DNA of 10,096 nt, taken from the NCBI GenBank assembly GCA_903854805.1, contig CAINXK010000254.1, positions 1-10,096 on the forward strand. Reading direction: 5' to 3'. The translations under genes and the position numbers were made by a program. Positions 1-7,141 of the stretch are shown in pieces (the first letter of the stretch is position 1; each line of letters begins with the position of its first letter). The notes under the pieces were generated by a model. It was not told the origin of the DNA and did not search any database. It was given only the letters and a program-made list of their open reading frames with translations. This DNA comes from an uncultured Anaerolineae bacterium. GTDB taxonomy: Bacteria; Chloroflexota; Anaerolineae; Anaerolineales; Villigracilaceae.

Positions 1-2
1 CA

Positions 3-1691
3 ACTAACCTGGTTGCCACTCCAGTCAGCGCGAGCCAGATAGGCCTGACCTGGACCGATAACTCCAACAATGAGATCGGTTTCCGTGTTGAGCGCGCCAC
101 AGTGACGGGCGGAATTCCTGGAGCATTTACTCCAATCGGAACAGTAGGACATATCACGGCTTACAGTGATAGCGATCCTGCGCTAACACCCATTACGATC
201 TATGCTTACCGGGTGTTCGCGTTCAATTTGATCGGTGACTCACTGCCATCCAACGTCGCCAATGCCACAACTTTTGACGTGCCTCCTGTCGCTCCGACCT
301 CTCTGACCGCGGCTGCAATCAACCCTGGCCAGGTGAATTTGACCTGGACCGACAATGCCGCCAATGAGACAAACTTCCGAATTGAGCGCACCAGTGTAAC
401 TGGCGGAACTACGAGTACAAGTACCTTTATAGTAGCCGCCAACGTCACGGTCTATAACGACCTGACAACTGCACCTTTCACAACCTACGCATACCAGGTG
501 ATCGCGTTCAACGCAATTGGAGATTCACTACCCTCCAATATCGCCACGGTTACAACCCCAGATTTAATTCCAGCAGCTCCCACCGGGTTGAGCGCCGTGC
601 AAAATGGTCTACAAGTTAACATGGCATGGACTGATAACGCCAACAACGAGACCAGCTTTGTGGTAGAACGTTCGATCAATGGCGCAGGCTTCACGACATT
701 TGCTACCATCCCAGCCAACACAGTCAGCTACCCGGATACTACAGTAATTGCTGGCAGCAGCTATGCTTACCGGGTAATGGCCAAAAATTCTGGCGGTGTG
801 TCTGCTTACTCGAACACGGTCAGCGTTACCATACTCGCTGCCCCAACAAGCCTGGCGGCAACACTACTTTCTTCAACCAGGATCCGCCTGACGTGGATCG
901 ATAACGCCACCACCGAGACCGGCTTCAAGGTAGAACGTTCGACAAATGGCGGAGCATACGTCACCATCTTCACCGCCCTAGCCAGAACTGGCACTGGCAG
1001 TGTCAACTACACAGACAACACAGTCTCGTCTGGAAACATCTATAGCTACCAGGTCAAAGCAATAAACGGATTGAACTCGTCAGCATACTCCAACCTTGTG
1101 AGCGTGATTGATGGCAGCACTCCAACCGCTCCATCGAACCTGACAGCGACAATCCTCGCCAATCCATTGCGAGTAAGGGTAAGCTGGGTTGATAACGCTA
1201 CCAACGAGGCCAGCTTCGTGCTTGAGCGCTCAGACAACGGTGGACCTTTCACCCTACTTGCTACCCTCCCTGCGAGAAATGGCACCGGCAACGTCAACTA
1301 TACAGACACGACTGCACCAACCGGAGGCACCTACACATATAGAGTCATGGCCAAAAACGGGGTGGGCTCATCAGCTTACTCGAACACATTCAGCGTGAGT
1401 CTTATTGTCCCTGCGAGCCCTTCCAACGCAACCGCGACCGTAATTCGGAATGGTACGACTGACCAGGTGACCCTGAACTGGACAGACAATGCCAATAACG
1501 AAACCAGGTTCGCCATCGAACGCAGCACCAATGCAGCTTTCACTGCCGTGACCGCCTATACAGTCGCTGCTAATATAGTTACCTTCCAGCAGACCACGCA
1601 ACGTGCTAGAACATACTACTATCGCATTCAAGCGACCAACGCAGTCGGTACATCCACATGGGTAACCTTCACACCGGCACCCATCGTCACA
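3..1691 (+). repeat. Six tandem FN3 domain repeats
   Basis: The approximate domain units are 3-281 (truncated at its start), 288-560, 576-833, 840-1112, 1125-1403 and 1413-1691. Each is about 86-93 residues and is joined by a short Pro/Ala linker (typically APTxL at the domain start). Units 4 and 5 share an inserted TGTGxVNYTD segment missing from the others. The ends of units 3 and 5 share near-identical DNA, with a shared block beginning ATGGCCAAAAA at 777 and 1347 and closing with a GCTTACTCGAACAC stretch at about 805 and 1375. This suggests recent duplication within the array. Confidence 0.85.
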
Positions 1692-1697
1692 CCATAA
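3..1697 (+). CDS. Fibronectin type III repeat protein, C-terminal part (5' end outside window)
   Basis: The reading frame is open from the left edge (first full codon at position 3) to TAA at 1695-1697, giving 564 residues of a longer protein. It consists of six fibronectin type III domains in tandem. Each has the pattern LTW-x-DNA-x-NE-x-x-F-x-[VIL]ER near its start and a YAYRV or YxYxV strand followed by a short Asn/Gly-rich turn near its end. The composition is rich in Thr, Ser, Asn and Ala with few charges, as in extracellular proteins. There is no C-terminal transmembrane helix, LPxTG motif or Por-secretion domain; the protein simply stops about 15 residues after the last strand. FN3 arrays commonly act as spacers or binding modules on secreted enzymes and adhesins, so any catalytic or anchoring domain would lie upstream of the window. 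FN3 identity is firm. The role is not determinable from this part. Confidence 0.9.
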   Translation, partial: TNLVATPVSASQIGLTWTDNSNNEIGFRVERATVTGGIPGAFTPIGTVGHITAYSDSDPALTPITIYAYRVFAFNLIGDSLPSNVANATTFDVPPVAPTSLTAAAINPGQVNLTWTDNAANETNFRIERTSVTGGTTSTSTFIVAANVTVYNDLTTAPFTTYAYQVIAFNAIGDSLPSNIATVTTPDLIPAAPTGLSAVQNGLQVNMAWTDNANNETSFVVERSINGAGFTTFATIPANTVSYPDTTVIAGSSYAYRVMAKNSGGVSAYSNTVSVTILAAPTSLAATLLSSTRIRLTWIDNATTETGFKVERSTNGGAYVTIFTALARTGTGSVNYTDNTVSSGNIYSYQVKAINGLNSSAYSNLVSVIDGSTPTAPSNLTATILANPLRVRVSWVDNATNEASFVLERSDNGGPFTLLATLPARNGTGNVNYTDTTAPTGGTYTYRVMAKNGVGSSAYSNTFSVSLIVPASPSNATATVIRNGTTDQVTLNWTDNANNETRFAIERSTNAAFTAVTAYTVAANIVTFQQTTQRARTYYYRIQATNAVGTSTWVTFTPAPIVTP

Positions 1698-1715
1698 CCA
1701 TCAGCACCCGTTAGC

Positions 1716-1748
1716 GGGGGAGGGAGCAATCCCTCCCCCATTTTTTTT
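1716..1748 (+). terminator. Strong rho-independent terminator
   Basis: A perfect 10-bp G/C-rich stem (GGGGGAGGGA at 1716-1725 pairing with TCCCTCCCCC at 1730-1739) is closed by a GCAA tetraloop, which is a GNRA loop. After one A comes a run of eight T (1741-1748). It starts 18 bp after the stop codon of the FN3 gene and should end that transcript. Confidence 0.95.
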
Positions 1749-1882
1749 AATTTCGGCCAGACTGCTGCCGTGAAGCCCAGCGATCAGCGTTCATTGGCAG
1801 TGAGTGTGATGGTTAATATCTAAACCGGGGCATCAAAGAGTAAATACTATTCGGATTAATTTACGGGTCCGAGAAATTCAAA

Positions 1883-1929
1883 GTTTCGCCCTACTGAAGA
1901 TAAAACCCGCTAAATCCAGGCGGCGAAAC
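1883..1929. other. 8-bp inverted repeat in the gap upstream of the LysE gene
   Basis: GTTTCGCC (1883-1890) and GGCGAAAC (1922-1929) are exact reverse complements separated by 31 bp. They lie in the otherwise featureless gap 1749-1999 between the FN3 terminator and the exporter gene. No T run follows, so it is not a terminator. It could be an operator-like dyad or chance. I see no gene, tRNA or other repeat in the rest of this gap. Confidence 0.3.
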
Positions 1930-1963
1930 CGACAACCAGACACATTCCCCGCTATCTAAATGC

Positions 1964-1992
1964 CTGTAAACCAACCCGGCATCTGATAGAAT
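1964..1992 (+). promoter_or_regulatory. Candidate promoter of the LysE-family gene, possibly leaderless
   Basis: TAGAAT at 1987-1992 fits the -10 consensus TANNNT and lies only 7 bp before the ATG at 2000, so transcription would start at or next to the start codon. A weak -35 (CTGTAA, 1964-1969) sits 17 bp upstream. The bases just before the ATG are CGCCCCC, with no Shine-Dalgarno sequence, which agrees with a leaderless mRNA. Confidence 0.45.
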
Positions 1993-1999
1993 CGCCCCC

Positions 2000-2608
2000 A
2001 TGAGCATCTTTCTCCTGCAAGGTTTAGCACTGGGTTTCGCAGCGGTCGTGCAACCAGGACCATTCATGGCTTATCTCATCACCCAAACCCTGAGCCTGGG
2101 TTTTCGCAAAACCTGGCTGGCTGCCTTTGCGCCTCTAATCAGCGACGGCCCAATCATCTTATTGGCACTGCTGGTACTGACGCAGATGCCCGCCTGGCTG
2201 CAGCGCGGACTGAATCTGGTCAGCGGTGTTTTCATCCTGTACCTGGCCTGGAACGCCTACCAGAACTGGCGCAACTTCACTGCACCTGAAAATATGGGTG
2301 CACCGAGTGGGCAGCAAAACATCTTCAAAGCGGCGCTGATGAACGCCCTCAGCCCAATGCCCTATATTTACTGGAGTCTGGTGACAGGTCCGATCCTGAT
2401 CGCCGGTTGGCGCGTCAGCCCGGCTTACGGCCTGGCCTTTCTCGGCGCTTTTTACCTCATGCTGGTCGTCGGGCTGCTTGCGATCCTGGCTCTCTTCAGC
2501 ACGGCCCGCAAACTGGGCAGCCAGGTCAGTCGCCTGCTATTGGGAATTTCCGTGCTGGCCCTGGCAGTTTTCGGACTGCTGCAGCTTTGGCGCGGATTCC
2601 AGACTTAA
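2000..2608 (+). CDS. LysE/RhtB-family amino acid exporter
   Basis: This 202-residue polytopic inner-membrane protein has about six hydrophobic segments (roughly residues 4-26, 38-62, 68-88, 110-136, 142-166 and 176-196), the usual size and layout of the LysE/RhtB translocator family. That family exports amino acids or related small metabolites using the proton motive force. Family signatures visible are the QPGP motif in the first helix (residues 18-21), an acidic SDGP turn (48-51) and an N-x-x-SPMP segment (115-121) where many relatives have NPK. The substrate cannot be told from sequence. The ATG at 2000 is the first Met of the frame and leads straight into the hydrophobic helix. There is no ribosome binding site, but a -10-like box lies 7 bp upstream. 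The gene stands alone, shielded by the upstream terminator and converging with the protease gene 51 bp downstream. Confidence 0.85.
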   Translation: MSIFLLQGLALGFAAVVQPGPFMAYLITQTLSLGFRKTWLAAFAPLISDGPIILLALLVLTQMPAWLQRGLNLVSGVFILYLAWNAYQNWRNFTAPENMGAPSGQQNIFKAALMNALSPMPYIYWSLVTGPILIAGWRVSPAYGLAFLGAFYLMLVVGLLAILALFSTARKLGSQVSRLLLGISVLALAVFGLLQLWRGFQT

Positions 2609-2659
2609 GCAACTCAACCCGAAATCCAACCCGCACATGCAAATCCGAGTAGCCTTTGT

Positions 2660-4825
2660 TTAAAATTTGCCGCGCGGAATTTCCAACTCGACCGCTTCCG
2701 AAGCATCCATTTTGGAAGCGTGTCTGAACTCCTGCCACTCATCCCGAAGAGACCCCAGTACATTTCTAAAGACCCCTCCAAAAGTTGGAGCTTCCAGGGG
2801 TGCCAGGATTCTTGCGCGCGTACTCCAGGATTGATTATTCAAGAATGCAAATGGCCTTCTTTCAGCGGTCAGCACCAGCGAGCGGCTCTCAAGGACATCC
2901 AGACTCTTGAAGTGCTGATTGAGCCCATCTAATAATGTGGCACCCCAATATTGACGCCGCCAACCCGGCACAACATAGACACCATCTACTTCTCCAACGT
3001 TCCCAGCACCCACAAACCCGGTGGCGAACCCCACCAATTCATCCCTGCTCCGCAGGCATAGAATGACACGCTGAGCATCCTGCATCAGCACGGGCCAATC
3101 TGCCCTGACGGGCAGTGCTGCCAGCTGCGCAAGATCGGCTTGACAGGCTGGGGCAAGCTCCAGGCTGTTCAAAGACTCCGGCTGTTTCCGCAGGCGTTTG
3201 GTCAATAAGACCCAGAGACCTGGCAGCAGTGGCAACATCAGCACACACAGGACAATCAGGCCAGAGAAACGGAAGTAAGGCACATCTGAACGCAGCAGCG
3301 GCATGGCCACGACGATCATGTTGAAGGTAAAGTGCGACATGATGGTGGTGAACAGGTCAAATTTGAGAAACACGAACCCCAACAAAAATGCTTCGATGGT
3401 CAGTTCAACACCACGGGCATAGATCGGATAAGTGACATAACTGCTGTGCGCAAAAGCCCATAGGGCGCCAGGGATCAGCACCGCCAGCCAGCTGCGCTTA
3501 TTACCGAAAGCCCACAACAGCACGGTGATGCCTACAAACCGAAAGAGTAGTTCTTCAGTCAGGGCTGCATCCAGTCCCACCTGGAAGGCCTCCAGGAAAG
3601 GAAACGGTGTGCCAAAAATATTGCTGTATTCGGCCGAGGCAGGCGTCCACCAGCCGAATAAGCGTGTGGTCAGCAAGTAAAACCCAACGATATAGCCCAG
3701 GTTAATGCCCGCCAACATCAGTCCTCGCCATGCCGAGCGGCTAAAGGTCAGCCAGCGCTCTGGTCCGCGCGCCAGGATGCGGTCCTGGCGTGGCCAGACT
3801 AATTTTGAAAAGAACTGACCACCCGCCCAGGCGACTAAAATCTGGACCAGATAGAAAAAAGACGTGGAAAATATGCTAAAAATGATCCCGATCCAGAACA
3901 AATTGAAATCCTGGGTGGTATCGTAAGAATAGGAGAACAGCGGCAGATAGTTAAGATACGCCGCCAGGCTGACACCTGCCGCAAGCAAAGCCGGCGGGAT
4001 TGCGCGGCGGTAGCTCTTCTCTCCCAGGGATAAAACCCCCACGAAAGCTAGCGAAAAAAAACCAGCCATGCCCACAAACAAGCAACCAGCACTGATAAAG
4101 CCCGCCAGGTCGCGCTCCGAAGCAAAAGCACGTGTAAAACTTTCAGGAACCTTGATCCATTGGCGCATACTGCCAACCTGATCACCCTGCACCATAACAG
4201 AATAACGCAGCTCAGCTTCCGCCGCTGAAAACGCGCGTGATTTCCAGCCAAAGGAATGATCCACGCGCCCACCAGGCTGGGCCTCGCTGGAAGCCTCCAC
4301 CCGTTCCCAACCCGTCGCATCCCAACCTGTCTGCACTGCCAGGAAGCTCTCTGCAATTTTTTGAGCCTGCTCCTGTGCGATAGCCGCGCCGGGAGCATCC
4401 TCCTTGATGGTATGCTGAAACGAGACCAACTCACCCAGCGGTGAGAGATCGATAAAGAATTCCTCCACAGCCTGCGGTTTATACCAGCGCGCGCTCCAGT
4501 AATACAAAGGCCAGTTTTCGCTCACCAACCGCCGGTTGGATTCTTCAATCCCCAGCTTGCGCTGCAGATAATAAGAAGCCGTGCGATCTTCTCGGAATAA
4601 AAGCGAATTCTGGTACCCTTCCGGTGCATAGCCAGCCTTTACCAACCGGGTGACGGTTTCCTGGCTGATCTGCTCGCGCGATAATTTCAAATTAATGGAG
4701 GCATTGGGCAAAGCACGCTCGTAGAATTGTAGAAAGAAAATTACCCCGCAGATGCCCAGCAGGGTAATTGCCAATTCCAACCAGAAGGAACTTTTTTCAT
4801 TTCCAATTTTAAAAGAACGTTTCAT
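2660..4825 (-). CDS. CPBP (CAAX/Abi) intramembrane protease with C-terminal GNAT-like domain
   Basis: This 721-residue membrane protein starts with one helix (about 15-33), followed by a soluble region to about 235. That region includes an AQEQAQKIAESFL helix (150-162) and a sheet ending VPESF (226-230), a PepSY-like N-terminal extension seen in large CPBP proteins. About eight membrane helices follow (240-540). The CPBP active-site motifs are complete: EELLFR with Glu424-Glu425 and Arg429, FAH with His460, and HFTFN with His498 and Asn502. This family comprises glutamate-type intramembrane proteases (Rce1-like). After the last helix, residues 555-690 resemble an acetyltransferase (GNAT) fold, with beta strand GEVDGVYVVP, then RRQYWGA in place of the usual R-x-x-G-x-G/A loop. 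The first loop Gly is Trp, so acetyl-CoA binding is uncertain. A GGAGG ribosome site lies 4 bp before the ATG. The gene lies 29 bp behind the aminotransferase gene, probably in one operon. The protease call is firm; the GNAT call is likely. Confidence 0.85.
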   Translation of the reverse strand: MKRSFKIGNEKSSFWLELAITLLGICGVIFFLQFYERALPNASINLKLSREQISQETVTRLVKAGYAPEGYQNSLLFREDRTASYYLQRKLGIEESNRRLVSENWPLYYWSARWYKPQAVEEFFIDLSPLGELVSFQHTIKEDAPGAAIAQEQAQKIAESFLAVQTGWDATGWERVEASSEAQPGGRVDHSFGWKSRAFSAAEAELRYSVMVQGDQVGSMRQWIKVPESFTRAFASERDLAGFISAGCLFVGMAGFFSLAFVGVLSLGEKSYRRAIPPALLAAGVSLAAYLNYLPLFSYSYDTTQDFNLFWIGIIFSIFSTSFFYLVQILVAWAGGQFFSKLVWPRQDRILARGPERWLTFSRSAWRGLMLAGINLGYIVGFYLLTTRLFGWWTPASAEYSNIFGTPFPFLEAFQVGLDAALTEELLFRFVGITVLLWAFGNKRSWLAVLIPGALWAFAHSSYVTYPIYARGVELTIEAFLLGFVFLKFDLFTTIMSHFTFNMIVVAMPLLRSDVPYFRFSGLIVLCVLMLPLLPGLWVLLTKRLRKQPESLNSLELAPACQADLAQLAALPVRADWPVLMQDAQRVILCLRSRDELVGFATGFVGAGNVGEVDGVYVVPGWRRQYWGATLLDGLNQHFKSLDVLESRSLVLTAERRPFAFLNNQSWSTRARILAPLEAPTFGGVFRNVLGSLRDEWQEFRHASKMDASEAVELEIPRGKF

Positions 4826-4854
4826 TCAGCCTCCAGCCCGCCAACCTGAACCTG

Positions 4855-6207
4855 CTATCCGTCCACCTTTTGATCTGTAATCTCGAGCGCCCTGTCGATC
4901 AGACTGAACCCTTCGCGGAGCTGATCTGGGGTAATGATCAGCGGCGGGATGATCAGGATGGTATGCCAGTGGGTATAGACAAACAGACCCTGGTCCAGGC
5001 AGGCTTTGCGCAAAGCTGCCATTTCCGGGCTGCTGCCATTCCAGGGGGCAATCGGCTCACGAGTCTGACGGTTTTTAACCACTTCGATGATCCCAAACAG
5101 GCCGATCGAGCGCACTTCGCCCACCGATGGATGCGATTCTCCCAGGTCAGTCAACAGTTTGTGCAAGACCGGTCCCATCGCAGCAGCATGCTCTACAATC
5201 TGATCCTGTTTCATCACAGCAATATTCGCAACCGCAGCCGCCAGCGAAACCGGGTGGGATGTGTAGGTCAGCCCGGATTCAAAGACATGCTCATTGAACA
5301 CCGCGGCAATTTCCGGCTTCATGGCCACCGCGCCAAGCGGCGCATAGGCCGAGGTCAACCCCTTGGCCATGGTCATCAGGTCCGGCACCACATTCCAGTG
5401 ATCAACCGCAAACCACTTGCCAGTCCGGCCAAAGCCTGCCATGACCTCATCCGCGATCATGAGAATACCGTATTTGTCACACAAGGCGCGCACACCGGCC
5501 ATGTAACCAGCCGGCGGGATGATGATGCCATTCGTACCAGTTACCGATTCCAACAGAACAGCCGCAATGCTCTCAGGCCCTTCATACAACATGATCTCTT
5601 CGAGGTGATTAAGATAATCCTGGCTAAAATCAGCTTCTGAGATATTTGGGTTGGTGCGGTGAAAGGTTGAGCGATAGCGGTAGGGATCCAGGAAGTGCAC
5701 CACGCCGGGCATCAGATTCGGCTCCCAAGCCACGCGCCGCGGGTCACCGGTGGCAGCCATCGCCCCGGCTGTGGCACCGTGGTACGAGCGGTAACGCGTC
5801 AAAATCTTGTGACGTCCGGTATAAGCCCGCGCGATCTTGATGGCATTTTCGTTGGCATCCGCACCCCCCAGGGTAAAAAGCACCTTGCTTAGTTTTCCAC
5901 CAGGGGTTACATCTGCAACCGCCTTACTGGCCAGCGCGCGAATTTTGGTGGTCATGCCCGGTGCCGCGTAAGGGATCTCGTCCAGCTGAGCCTTCATGGC
6001 ATCGATTACGCGCCGGTCACCGTGCCCGATGTTGACACACATGGTCATCGAATTGAAATCAAGGTAGCGCTTGCCGCTGGTATCCCAAAAATAGACACCC
6101 TGGGCACGGCTAACCGGGATGGGATTAACTTTTGCCTGAGCAGACCAGGTCCAGAATACGTGTTCTTTTGAAAGCGGCACAATCTGGTCATCGGGAAGAT
6201 CAAACAT
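4855..6207 (-). CDS. Class III PLP-dependent aminotransferase
   Basis: This 450-residue cytoplasmic enzyme has full family length. Fold-type I class III landmarks, numbered from the ATG at 6207, are: GGADANE (114-120, replacing the common SGSEANE phosphate-binding loop), YHG (142-144, stacking on PLP), Glu220, ADEVMAGFGRTG (252-263, with Asp253 binding the pyridine nitrogen), MAKG with Lys282 forming the internal aldimine, and Thr314 in GLTYTSHP reaching the neighbouring subunit's phosphate site. The N-terminal HVFWTWSAQ segment and overall style recall taurine/omega-amino acid:pyruvate aminotransferases, but the amino donor cannot be fixed from sequence and no pathway genes flank it. I chose the ATG at 6207 because GAGG (6213-6216 on the minus strand) sits 5 bp upstream; the GTG at 6213 overlaps that site and is unlikely. 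It is probably the first gene of an operon with the CPBP protease. Confidence 0.9.
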   Translation of the reverse strand: MFDLPDDQIVPLSKEHVFWTWSAQAKVNPIPVSRAQGVYFWDTSGKRYLDFNSMTMCVNIGHGDRRVIDAMKAQLDEIPYAAPGMTTKIRALASKAVADVTPGGKLSKVLFTLGGADANENAIKIARAYTGRHKILTRYRSYHGATAGAMAATGDPRRVAWEPNLMPGVVHFLDPYRYRSTFHRTNPNISEADFSQDYLNHLEEIMLYEGPESIAAVLLESVTGTNGIIIPPAGYMAGVRALCDKYGILMIADEVMAGFGRTGKWFAVDHWNVVPDLMTMAKGLTSAYAPLGAVAMKPEIAAVFNEHVFESGLTYTSHPVSLAAAVANIAVMKQDQIVEHAAAMGPVLHKLLTDLGESHPSVGEVRSIGLFGIIEVVKNRQTREPIAPWNGSSPEMAALRKACLDQGLFVYTHWHTILIIPPLIITPDQLREGFSLIDRALEITDQKVDG

Positions 6208-6224
6208 AAGCACCTCGAGGTTGA

Positions 6225-6253
6225 AATATGATTTGTTGATAGAATCGTATCAC
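6225..6253 (-). promoter_or_regulatory. Possible promoter for the aminotransferase-protease operon
   Basis: On the minus strand, GTGATA (6253-6248) and CATATT (6230-6225) are 17 bp apart and each match four of six consensus bases. This would give a leader of about 11 bases holding the GAGG site. An alternative is the extended -10 TGATACGAT (6252-6244), which has no -35 because the bases upstream are a C-rich tract on this strand. Neither is strong. Confidence 0.3.
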
Positions 6254-6318
6254 GGGATTTGGAAATTTGGGGGTTGGAAAAATTTTGGGTCGGGGAATTT
6301 TGGACGAGAGCCGGGGGG
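6254..6318. other. G-tract / AT-tract block between divergent genes
   Basis: The plus strand carries G runs at 6254-6256, 6269-6273, 6287-6289, 6292-6295 and 6313-6318, alternating with A/T runs. AATTTTGG occurs at 6281-6288 and 6296-6303, and related TTTGG steps at 6258 and 6266. No reading frame of interest covers it. It lies between the start of the minus-strand operon and the plus-strand promoter. It could be a bent or curved spacer, or a loose G-quadruplex former; the loops are long. Confidence 0.4.
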
Positions 6319-6326
6319 CTGCAGAG

Positions 6327-6356
6327 TACCAGAAATTGCCGGTCAGAAATCTGGTA
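6327..6356. promoter_or_regulatory. Dyad upstream of the 7-TM gene promoter (possible operator)
   Basis: TACCAGA (6327-6333) and TCTGGTA (6350-6356) form an exact 7-bp inverted repeat with a 16-bp spacer, so the arm centres are 23 bp apart, close to two helical turns. The right arm ends 7 bp before the -35 box at 6364. That position suits an activator or repressor site, but no regulator gene is nearby, and with one copy in the window chance cannot be excluded. Confidence 0.35.
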
Positions 6357-6363
6357 AAAGTCA

Positions 6364-6392
6364 TTGAATTCAGGAATCCGGCATGCTAAAAT
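6364..6392 (+). promoter_or_regulatory. Sigma70-like promoter for the 7-TM membrane protein gene
   Basis: TTGAAT (6364-6369) and TAAAAT (6387-6392) are separated by exactly 17 bp, matching TTGACA and TATAAT at four and five of six positions. Transcription would start near 6399, giving a leader of about 77 bases before the ATG at 6476. Confidence 0.6.
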
Positions 6393-6475
6393 ACCTTACC
6401 TGAGCGCAGCAGCCTGGGTTTCAAGGTTACTCAATTGAGCGAGATCCTGGCAAAACAACCATAAGGATGGAAACG

Positions 6476-7141
6476 ATGAACATCATAGGAATCCCCACAG
6501 AACGCACCACAGCCCTGACAGACCTTATCATGGGTATTCTGGTTCTTGGCGTTATCATTTTTCTTCAGCGTCAACGCCGCAGTTCAAATTCAACAAAATT
6601 GTCGATCTGGCTGGCAGCCTTCGTGTTTCTGGGGATTGCCTCCTTTATAGGGACAATCGCCCACGGGTTTGAAATGTCGCCTGATTTAAATTATTGGTTA
6701 TGGCAGCCGCTTAACCTGGCGCTTGGCCTGGCGATCGCCATGTTTGTGGTAGCGGTCAGTTATGACATCTGGGGCGGAAGCGTTTACCGGCGCGTCTTCT
6801 GGATCATGATCGTGGTAGCCCTGGTTTTTTATGCGATCACCGTCATCATTCCGGGAACATTCATGACATTCGTAGGCTATGAAGCGCTTGCGATGCTGTT
6901 TGCCCTGGTCGGTTATATTTTTCTGGCCATCAAAAAGAGGCTGGATGGCGCCTGGTGGATGGTAACCGGCATCCTGATCACAATCATCGCAGCGGCTATC
7001 CAGGCAGTTGGCAAAAGCGGGCTAATAATCTTCTGGGGATTGGACCACAACGGGGTCTTCCATGTTGTTCAGATGTTGGGTGTCCTGGCTCTCACAGCCG
7101 GGCTGCAAAAGTCATTCCTAAAATTGGATCGGAAAAACTGA
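6476..7141 (+). CDS. Seven-helix membrane protein of unknown function
   Basis: This 221-residue protein has about seven hydrophobic segments (roughly residues 15-30, 42-62, 76-96, 107-127, 132-152, 159-179, 193-210) and a short basic tail. Polar residues inside or beside helices are notable: His63 in GTIAHGF at the end of helix 2, Asp98 in SYDIWGG after helix 3, and the DHNGVFHVVQ stretch (190-199, with Asp190, His191 and His196) at the start of helix 7. A seven-helix layout with a Ser/His/Asp/His set recalls the CREST membrane hydrolases (alkaline ceramidase, hemolysin III), but the spacing is HxxxxH rather than HxxxH, so this is only a suggestion. It may instead belong to an uncharacterised DUF family. 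I chose the ATG at 6476 because AAGGA (6463-6467) lies 8 bp upstream; the in-frame ATG at 6467 overlaps that site. The gene has its own promoter and appears monocistronic. Confidence 0.75.
   Translation: MNIIGIPTERTTALTDLIMGILVLGVIIFLQRQRRSSNSTKLSIWLAAFVFLGIASFIGTIAHGFEMSPDLNYWLWQPLNLALGLAIAMFVVAVSYDIWGGSVYRRVFWIMIVVALVFYAITVIIPGTFMTFVGYEALAMLFALVGYIFLAIKKRLDGAWWMVTGILITIIAAAIQAVGKSGLIIFWGLDHNGVFHVVQMLGVLALTAGLQKSFLKLDRKN

Noticed and set aside
2609..2659. Bidirectional terminator between the convergent exporter and protease genes
   Set aside because: The 51-bp gap contains no stem of useful length and no T run beyond a short TTTAAAATTT; no terminator can be supported.
4048..4434. 128-codon minus-strand frame inside the protease gene
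   Set aside because: Alternate-frame shadow rich in Arg, Trp and Cys; the protease frame is continuous across it.
4870..5640. 256-codon open frame on the plus strand
   Set aside because: It is the antisense shadow of the aminotransferase gene. The composition (many His, Arg, Gln) matches no family, and the minus frame carries all the catalytic motifs.
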